Of a stretch of DNA of 7,170 bases, positions 1 through 5,008 are shown in pieces. The stretch's first letter is position 1. Every line of letters begins with the position of its first letter. A program made the position numbers and the translations under genes. Source of the stretch: Prevotellaceae bacterium (lineage in GTDB: Bacteria > Bacteroidota > Bacteroidia > Bacteroidales > Bacteroidaceae); assembly GCA_030536165.1 (NCBI GenBank), contig JAUNQM010000130.1, positions 1-7,170 of the forward strand, written 5' to 3'. The notes under the pieces are model-generated. The model was not told the origin of the DNA and ran no database searches. It saw only the letters and a list, made by a program, of their open reading frames with translations.

Positions 1-756
1 CCAACTTGTGCCCACGGATGCCAGTTTGATGTCTGTTGTGTCGAGTACTGCAGTTCCCCCACTACCTATAGCGGCAAAGTTCAGTGCTATAATGAATTCG
101 CAAAGTTCGCCTTCCTTAGGAGATATGTTACGTAAGTACCATGCAGTATCAACAGGAGTGGTATGGACAAACTTACCCGTACGCCAGCGTTCCTTTCCAT
201 AGTTTCCTTGGTCTAATTGTACGGAGTCAGTGCCGTCCTCTGCCTTGAGGTGAGGGTAGAACTGGAGGAAACGCTTACGGCCATTGCCATCAAGTCCGCT
301 AAGAGGCAGCTTTTCGCTAGCACCAGTCGAAGGATTATACCAAGAGAATCCTGGTTCCATATAACCCATCTTGATAGCATGGTTGTTTTTAGGTATGGAA
401 ACCTTGAAAGCCACGATAGGATAGTCACGAGTTATATGCATGCATCCCTCACCTGCTGCTGTCTCAATGAAATTGAGGCCTGAACGACGGTCAAAGCCTG
501 TGCCGTCAGCATCAGGAGTTGCATTGTTTATACCCATGTAGAACTTCAAATACTGCATATCGTCAGTATAAGTCACTTCTGGGTTCCATTGAGCAAATTT
601 CATACCGTTGCTGCTTCCTGCAACAAACTGTCCCGATGCCTTCATCTGGGCTGCAGTGTAATTGTAGTAGCCTCCAACGCCATGAATTGCTCCTTGTGCA
701 AATGCTAATGTGCTCATCATGCACATCGCAATCAAAAGTAGAAAGTTTTTTTTCAT
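1..756 (-). CDS. Exported protein of unrecognised family (3' end outside the window)
   Basis: The frame is open from ATG at 756 to the left edge, giving 252 codons without a stop; the C-terminus is missing. Residues 1-20 form a clear signal peptide (MKKN, a hydrophobic core, then AFA before Gln21), with no lipobox, so the product should be exported to the periplasm or beyond. The mature part is rich in aromatic residues, Gly and short alternating hydrophobic stretches (for example PIVAFKVSIP near residue 121 and EFIIALNFAAIGSG near 223), which suggests a beta-sandwich. I do not recognise a named family. A carbohydrate-binding or surface-glycan module is a guess, based on the fold impression and the neighbouring glycan genes. 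It lies 48 bases downstream of the permease on the same strand, so co-transcription is likely. The start is well supported because the signal peptide begins directly at this ATG. Confidence 0.85.
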   Translation of the reverse strand, partial: MKKNFLLLIAMCMMSTLAFAQGAIHGVGGYYNYTAAQMKASGQFVAGSSNGMKFAQWNPEVTYTDDMQYLKFYMGINNATPDADGTGFDRRSGLNFIETAAGEGCMHITRDYPIVAFKVSIPKNNHAIKMGYMEPGFSWYNPSTGASEKLPLSGLDGNGRKRFLQFYPHLKAEDGTDSVQLDQGNYGKERWRTGKFVHTTPVDTAWYLRNISPKEGELCEFIIALNFAAIGSGGTAVLDTTDIKLASVGTSW

Positions 757-804
757 AGTTTAAATGCTTTATATAATATTGAATATTGAAAATAAATTAC
801 TCTT

Positions 805-1983
805 TTATATTTTATTCTTTACAAAGAAAGCGCAGTATGTCAAGTAAAGTACCTCTAGGAGTATAACCAACACTCCTCCTGTTATACCGACTGCATCTGT
901 CGCAGCACCAACTAGGAATGACACCGTGCCACCAGCTACAGCCATAATCATAAGGCCGCTTATCTCATTTGCCTTCATAGGCTGACTTTGAAGAGCCATG
1001 CCATATATTATAGGAAACACGCATGAGCAGAGGAATCCTATCGCGCCGATGCAAACATAATCAACTATGTCATTTTCAACGAACGCCAATCCCAACACTG
1101 CAACGATACATGCCACTATGTTTATCTTGAAATACTTCAGAGAAGCTATCTTCGACAAGGCAAACACTCCAAAGAATGCTCCTATTGTTCTTAAAACGAA
1201 ATATACCTGTGGTGCCGTGCCAGCCAGTTCCTTATCGTAGCCAAAGCGCGTTATCATCACCTTGCTACTGATGAAGTTCGTCGAGACGTCAGTGCCCACG
1301 GCAAAGAATATTCCGAAGAACAAGATCAGTATCGTCGGATTCTTCAGTAAAGCAAGAGTCTCACCTATGCTGACTCCAGCTGTCACATCAGTATTCTTGC
1401 GCTCATCCTCTATTGGAGTCAAAAGCAACCAAAGGCCAGATAGAAGTGTGATGGCACCCATGAGAGGGAAGCAAACATACCATTTTGATTCGTCGCCATC
1501 GCCAAACCAATTTACTGCTGCCAACACGATAAACGGACCCATAAACGATGACACTGCCTTTACCACCTGTCCAGCAGTCAGCGAACTCGTCAGCAGTTTC
1601 TCGTCGGTTACTACGTTGTTCAGCAATGGATTGAGGCTTACCTGCAGTATTGCATTGCCAATGCCAAGGAAAGCGTATGCTACTAGTGTTGTTGTACTCG
1701 TGTAACTTACTAATGGGATAACCATTCCCACCACTGTCACCAACATAGACAACAATACCGTGTTCTTCCTTCCGATGCGATTCATCAGCAATCCTATTGG
1801 AACGCCGAGGAAGAAAAACCATATAAACACTGCCGACGGTACCAGCCCAGCCATAGTCTGCGACCAGTCGAAAGCCGATGCAGCATAGTCACTTGAGATT
1901 CCAACAATGTCGCAGAATCCCATTACGAAAAAACCAAATAACACAGGCAAAGCTGCCAGTGAAAATTTCTTATTATTCGCCAT
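805..1983 (-). CDS. MFS sugar permease, FucP-like
   Basis: A 392-residue inner-membrane protein with about twelve hydrophobic segments, the usual size for the major facilitator superfamily. The MFS loop 2-3 signature appears as GLLMNRIGRK (residues 64-73). The C-terminal half has an FPIIYGMAL segment followed by SGLMIMAVAGG, which resembles the FucP-type sugar:H+ symporters common beside Bacteroidota glycan loci. The N-terminus (LPVLFGFFVMGFCDIVGISSDY) also fits this group. The likely role is import of a monosaccharide or small glycan product across the cytoplasmic membrane. The substrate cannot be read from sequence; with a rhamnosidase nearby, L-rhamnose or a lyase product is an inference. 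It is probably the first gene of a two-gene operon with the exported protein downstream. It ends in TAA and starts at ATG 1983 in an AT-rich context without a Shine-Dalgarno sequence. A consensus Bacteroidota promoter lies about 280 bases upstream of the start. Confidence 0.93.
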   Translation of the reverse strand: MANNKKFSLAALPVLFGFFVMGFCDIVGISSDYAASAFDWSQTMAGLVPSAVFIWFFFLGVPIGLLMNRIGRKNTVLLSMLVTVVGMVIPLVSYTSTTTLVAYAFLGIGNAILQVSLNPLLNNVVTDEKLLTSSLTAGQVVKAVSSFMGPFIVLAAVNWFGDGDESKWYVCFPLMGAITLLSGLWLLLTPIEDERKNTDVTAGVSIGETLALLKNPTILILFFGIFFAVGTDVSTNFISSKVMITRFGYDKELAGTAPQVYFVLRTIGAFFGVFALSKIASLKYFKINIVACIVAVLGLAFVENDIVDYVCIGAIGFLCSCVFPIIYGMALQSQPMKANEISGLMIMAVAGGTVSFLVGAATDAVGITGGVLVILLEVLYLTYCAFFVKNKI

Positions 1984-2078
1984 AATATTATGTTTTTAAC
2001 CTTTAATACGAATTTAACGGTATATTTACTTATGCCTTTTTTATTTTTTTTATGGCAACACATAATAAGTAAATGGCT

Positions 2079-2092
2079 TTAGCTTTTGCTAA
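2079..2092 (-). promoter_or_regulatory. Small hairpin in the presumed permease leader
   Basis: TTAGC, a TTTT loop and GCTAA form a five-pair stem about 100 bases before the permease start. It lies inside the transcript expected from the 2264-2293 promoter. A stem this short may be chance; no riboswitch class is recognised. Confidence 0.2.
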
Positions 2093-2123
2093 GTCTCTCC
2101 GTTTCAAATATTATTATGTTATA

Positions 2124-2131
2124 GGGGGGGG
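2124..2131. repeat. Homopolymer of eight G (C on the minus strand)
   Basis: An uninterrupted run of eight G stands out in AT-rich intergenic DNA. On the minus strand it lies between TTGAGT (2144-2139) and TATAAC (2123-2118), 15 bases apart, and inside the leader expected from the upstream promoter. Runs of this kind are prone to length change during replication. Whether it affects expression is unknown. Confidence 0.9.
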
Positions 2132-2230
2132 TACGATAACTCAATAGTCAAAAGAAAAATTCCCGCACCATTTTCTTTTAGCCTGTATCCCCTCATAGTT
2201 GCACAGCTTTAATACATGCTAAAGTTGAGT

Positions 2231-2325
2231 CATAAAACAAAAACATGAAAACAATTATTTACCCAAACGTACAACTGTAAGATTGTTTTTCAACCAAAGC
2301 TGTTTTTGATGTTTTTGTTGATATG
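2231..2325. repeat. Imperfect inverted repeat flanking a promoter
   Basis: The left arm 2231-2246 is CATA, A, AACAAAAACAT. The reverse complement of the right arm 2309-2325 is CATA, TC, AACAAAAACAT. That is 11 perfect inner bases plus a matching outer CATA, separated by a one- versus two-base difference. The 62 bases between the arms contain the -33 and -7 elements of the predicted permease promoter. This is the arrangement of invertible promoters described in Bacteroidota, but the arms are short and A-rich, and no recombinase is present in the window. Confidence 0.5.
2264..2293 (-). promoter_or_regulatory. Bacteroidota-type promoter for the permease operon
   Basis: On the minus strand, TTG (2293-2291, in context TTTGGTTG) is followed by exactly 19 bases and then TACGTTTG (2271-2264). 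This matches the -33 TTG and -7 TAnnTTTG elements of the Bacteroidota primary sigma factor with standard spacing. Transcription would begin near 2255-2260, giving a leader of roughly 275 bases before the permease ATG at 1983. It is the best promoter match I found in the region. Confidence 0.6.
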
Positions 2326-2425
2326 TTCTACCACGTGTCAAGGTTGAATAAGTAATGTGAAGCACCGATTCGTAATACTATATACATTATAATATATAAA
2401 GGTGTGCCCACAATATTCAAACGAT

Positions 2426-3133
2426 ATGAAACGAAACTTTTTCTCATTTTTTACAATTGGATTTATTGCAGTAGCATACTCTATAGTATGCCATGCCAAT
2501 GAGCAGCATCCACGACTTTATGTCAGCGATAGTGACCACAGCGCAATTGTCGAAAAGATAAATCGTAACGATTGGGCAAAGAGTGCCTTTAACAAGATAA
2601 AGTCTAAGATTGAGCCGTATGCCGACCGCCATATTACCGACACAGAATGGATTGTTTCAAGACTGGCAATGTACTGGAAGGATGGTGAGCACTATACTCA
2701 ATGCTATCTGAAGAAACAAGCATTCGACTATGGCGAGGGCAATGCACCTGTGCCAACCGTTCGTATGCCTGGCATGAGAATTTGGAATAGTTACCGGAAT
2801 GTACCACTTGAGCAACGTATTCCTTATAACGAGACGGGAGACATGCTTGCCTTTGACAGTAATCACCCCGAACTTGGTGCAGTTATGGTTCCATACAGAA
2901 AGACGGGGCACATGGTCCGGTCTAACAATGTTGAGATTCTAACCATTGCCGAGCAGTCGGCTTTCATATATTGGGTCACAGGTGAGGAGAAATATGCACG
3001 GCTTGCCGACGATATTTATTGTCAATGGCTTGCAGGAACTTATTATATGAATCCCATACTTGACCCTACTCGTTCTTGTGGTAGTGAGGGTGGCTGGCAG
3101 CCAGGCGGAATTGCAGGATACTACGACTACTAG
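2426..3133 (+). CDS. N-terminal fragment of the heparinase-like lyase (ends at the amber codon)
   Basis: This is 235 residues as written. Residues 1-24 are a signal peptide (MKRN, a hydrophobic stretch, CHA). The remainder is the first part of the alpha/alpha toroid, including RSNNVEILTIAEQSAFIYWVTGEEKY (from residue 165), a helix pair typical of these lyases, and ending SEGGWQPGGIAGYYDY. On its own it would be an exported fragment lacking the rest of the barrel and the C-terminal sheet, so lyase activity is not expected. An in-frame GTG at 2402 would add eight residues, but ATG 2426 places a standard signal peptide at the N-terminus and is preferred. Confidence 0.7.
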   Translation: MKRNFFSFFTIGFIAVAYSIVCHANEQHPRLYVSDSDHSAIVEKINRNDWAKSAFNKIKSKIEPYADRHITDTEWIVSRLAMYWKDGEHYTQCYLKKQAFDYGEGNAPVPTVRMPGMRIWNSYRNVPLEQRIPYNETGDMLAFDSNHPELGAVMVPYRKTGHMVRSNNVEILTIAEQSAFIYWVTGEEKYARLADDIYCQWLAGTYYMNPILDPTRSCGSEGGWQPGGIAGYYDY

Positions 3134-3193
3134 CAGATTCATGATGATCTTGCCACACATGCAGCCGTAGTTTATGACTTCCTTTATGACTAT

Positions 3194-4828
3194 ATGAATT
3201 CTCATCCCTCTCACCGACTTGCAACGATAAAGGGCAGCGTTAAGGAAATATCGGAGACGGTGTTCCGCAGATTCATTGACTTGGGTATGATTCGTGGAGG
3301 GAAGCATGGTAATTGGAACGTCAATGGATGGGATATGGTGCTTCGACCTGTGATGCTTCTCGACTCGGATTCATGCTACGAAAGTGGAAAGGGAAGGGAA
3401 TATTACCTTAACCTGCTGCTGAATCAAGAAACAGAGTGGCACAATCCTATACCAGAAATGATTAAATCATACGATTTGCAGACAGGACTTTGGCCAGAGT
3501 CTCCTGGCTATGGTTTCAGCACTGTTATCATGCTTTTAGAATGGTCTTCGATGCTCAAAAGACAGGGAATAGATATTGTCAAGGATTATCCTATGTTAAA
3601 AAAAGCAGCACTTGCGGCGCTTCCCTGGACTGACGAGCGCTGCAATCTTGTTGTTTTCGGCGACTCACGGGGGGGAGCTATTAACTTCTCGATGTACGAA
3701 AACCTAATATCTTCCGGCAACTTGAACGAAGAAGAAATGTCTGAAATATGTGGCATACTGAAAAATGCTATTGCCCTAAAGCGTTACAACCGCGCTGATG
3801 CTGGATGGACAGGAATCTGTACATACGTCGATTCTTTACCAGCAGACGCTTCGATGCAGACAGAACAGAAAGCAACCGACGACAAACCGAGTGGCAAAAA
3901 GCTCGCTTTAATGCCCGAGGTGCGAAGGAGGAAGATGAAGTCAAGTTCCTACTCTCCATTCCATCGGTTTATCACGTTGAAGGACAGTCCGCTGATGGCA
4001 TGCCTCTATGGTGGACGCAATGGCTCGCATCTCTCAGCCAACGGATTGGCTCTGACCCTCTATGGTAATGGATATGCTCTTGCCCCTGATGCTGCGGCAT
4101 ACGAATCATATTGGTCTGCCGACAATGATTATCATCAGTCGGCAACAGGCAGCAATACCATTATTCCTGGGTATAATGAGGGCGAAATTACAGTGAACAA
4201 GATTGTCGATGGCGAGTACGCTGACGTTTCGGCAGGCGAGAAGCGACGCATAGTCCAGCTGGTTAAGACTGGTGAAAACAGTGGGTTTTACGTCGATGTT
4301 TTCTATTCCGACCAAAGCGACAACGACTATATTTTCCATAATCTTGGTAATCGTGTAGATATTGCCGATGCAAAAGGACGTACAATCGCAATGTCGGAAC
4401 TCAACGATATTGGCAAGAAATACTCTAAGGGCTATGATTTTTTCAAGAGTCTGAAGTCAGCAAATTACGACAAAACCTTCCATGCCACATGGCAAATGCC
4501 TGATAACTTGCGGTCGCGTTTATGGATGGTTGAAGGTAAAGGTAAGCGAGAAATAATAACATCACTTGCCCCTGCATCGAATGGTGTCAGAGGCCTTTCA
4601 CCAGCAGACTGCGGAATTAGGGGGAATAATACGCCAACGCTTATTGTAAGACAGAACGGTGTTAACGCTGCTTATGTGAATGGTAAGCCCAATCCATTCA
4701 TTGCCGTATATGAATCTACTGACAAAGAATTTGAAATAAAGAGCGTGAAGCGTACCAACAAGACTATGCAGGGGATAGGCATATTAGTCACACTTACTGA
4801 TGGCCGAAAGTTCAAGTTCAGATTATAG
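3194..4828 (+). CDS. C-terminal part of the heparinase-like lyase, same frame after the amber codon
   Basis: An open frame of 544 codons from the first ATG after the stop, 60 bases downstream of it; homology-like sequence already begins directly after the TAG, so this ATG is probably not a natural start. In full-protein numbering it contains HGNWNVNGWDM (from 294), WPESPGYGF (356-364, a usual place for a catalytic Tyr in this fold), VVFGDSRGGA (from 409) and the C-terminal heparinase II/III sheet around GSHLSANGLALTLYGNGYALAPD (from 533) and YHQSATGSNTIIPG (from 569). Translated alone it would lack a signal peptide and stay in the cytoplasm. The terminal TAG is followed by GTG and then TAA. 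Confidence 0.7.
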   Translation: MNSHPSHRLATIKGSVKEISETVFRRFIDLGMIRGGKHGNWNVNGWDMVLRPVMLLDSDSCYESGKGREYYLNLLLNQETEWHNPIPEMIKSYDLQTGLWPESPGYGFSTVIMLLEWSSMLKRQGIDIVKDYPMLKKAALAALPWTDERCNLVVFGDSRGGAINFSMYENLISSGNLNEEEMSEICGILKNAIALKRYNRADAGWTGICTYVDSLPADASMQTEQKATDDKPSGKKLALMPEVRRRKMKSSSYSPFHRFITLKDSPLMACLYGGRNGSHLSANGLALTLYGNGYALAPDAAAYESYWSADNDYHQSATGSNTIIPGYNEGEITVNKIVDGEYADVSAGEKRRIVQLVKTGENSGFYVDVFYSDQSDNDYIFHNLGNRVDIADAKGRTIAMSELNDIGKKYSKGYDFFKSLKSANYDKTFHATWQMPDNLRSRLWMVEGKGKREIITSLAPASNGVRGLSPADCGIRGNNTPTLIVRQNGVNAAYVNGKPNPFIAVYESTDKEFEIKSVKRTNKTMQGIGILVTLTDGRKFKFRL

Positions 4829-4889
4829 GTGTAAAAGCACGGTCTCACAGGTTTTATTCTTTACAATAAGAGAGAAAAATCGAGTTTTC

Positions 4890-4917
4890 AAAATGTGGTA
4901 CTCTTTTCACACATTTT
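4890..4917 (+). terminator. Possible hairpin terminator after the lyase gene
   Basis: AAAATGTG (4890-4897) pairs with CACATTTT (4910-4917) across a 12-base loop, about 60 bases after the lyase stop, with a T-run at the 3' side. A second weak hairpin precedes it (GAAAA 4874-4878 with TTTTC 4885-4889). The stems are AT-rich, so termination is uncertain and the rhamnosidase may still be co-transcribed with the lyase. Confidence 0.3.
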
Positions 4918-4941
4918 ATATGCACATGTAAGTAAAGAACT

Positions 4942-4973
4942 TTTGTGAATCGTATTATTATATATACAAGTTT
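4942..4973 (+). promoter_or_regulatory. Weak promoter candidate for the rhamnosidase
   Basis: TTTG (4942-4945) is followed after 19 bases by TA at 4965, but the rest of the -7 element (TACAAGTT) fits TAnnTTTG poorly. It lies within the 180-base gap between lyase and rhamnosidase. It could mark a separate transcription start; the evidence is only the spacing and the TTTG. Confidence 0.2.
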
Positions 4974-5008
4974 CTTGGCTCATCCAAAAATTTAAATTTA
5001 TTGATAAA

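Larger units (their letters stand above)
1984..2425. other. Divergent intergenic region, 442 bases
   Basis: This AT-rich stretch separates the permease operon (minus) from the lyase gene (plus) and contains no convincing gene. It holds a Bacteroidota-type promoter reading toward the permease (2264-2293), an imperfect inverted repeat around that promoter (2231-2246 and 2309-2325), an eight-G run (2124-2131), a small hairpin (2079-2092) and the palindrome CACGTG (2332-2337). I found no TTG-N19-TAnnTTTG promoter on the plus strand in front of the lyase as the sequence stands. The last 60 bases before the lyase are very AT-rich. Confidence 0.8.
2426..4828 (+). pseudogene. Secreted heparinase II/III-like polysaccharide lyase, interrupted by one in-frame amber codon
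   Basis: One frame runs from ATG 2426 to TAG 4826-4828 (800 positions), broken only by TAG at 3131-3133 (position 236). The product would have a signal peptide (cleavage after CHA, residues 22-24). The segment HPRLYVSDSDHSAIVEKI follows closely, typical of the N-terminus of heparinase-like lyases. Next come an alpha-helical toroid to about residue 480 and a C-terminal beta-sheet region. Such enzymes cleave uronate-containing glycans by beta-elimination. The sequence continues in frame after the stop (QIHDDLATHAAVVYDFLYDYM), and the 3' part shows no further damage. One substitution from a Gln (CAG) or Glu (GAG) codon would explain the TAG. Alternatives are readthrough, amber suppression or a sequence error. 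It does not look like genome-wide TAG recoding, since the three neighbouring genes (over 1,300 codons) contain no in-frame TAG. The exact lyase family and substrate are unknown. Confidence 0.75.

Noticed and set aside
775..788. Two tandem copies of AATATTG between the permease and the exported protein
   Set aside because: A seven-base AT-rich duplication in a 48-base gap is easily chance, and no regulatory role is apparent.
1262..1705. Plus-strand open frame of 147 codons opposite the permease
   Set aside because: It is antisense to a clear 392-residue MFS gene, has no recognisable domain and is an ordinary shadow frame.
2245..2280. An 11-codon open frame (MKTIIYPNVQL) that could be a leader peptide before the lyase
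   Set aside because: It is too short, has no ribosome-binding site or attenuator-like hairpin, overlaps the minus-strand promoter, and is expected by chance in AT-rich DNA.
2402..2425. GTG at 2402 as the start of the lyase
   Set aside because: It only adds MCPQYSND before a standard signal peptide that begins at ATG 2426. The AAAGG before it overlaps the GTG rather than preceding it at a usable distance.
3805..4068. Plus-strand open frame of 87 codons within the lyase, which could hint at a frameshift
   Set aside because: The lyase frame continues with family-like sequence through this stretch (SLPADAS, then FHRFITLKDSPLMACLYGGRNGSH), so no frameshift is needed.
3131..4834. TAG recoded to Gln genome-wide (as in some phages of these hosts)
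   Set aside because: The permease, exported protein and rhamnosidase frames, over 1,300 codons together, contain no in-frame TAG, and nothing here is phage-like.
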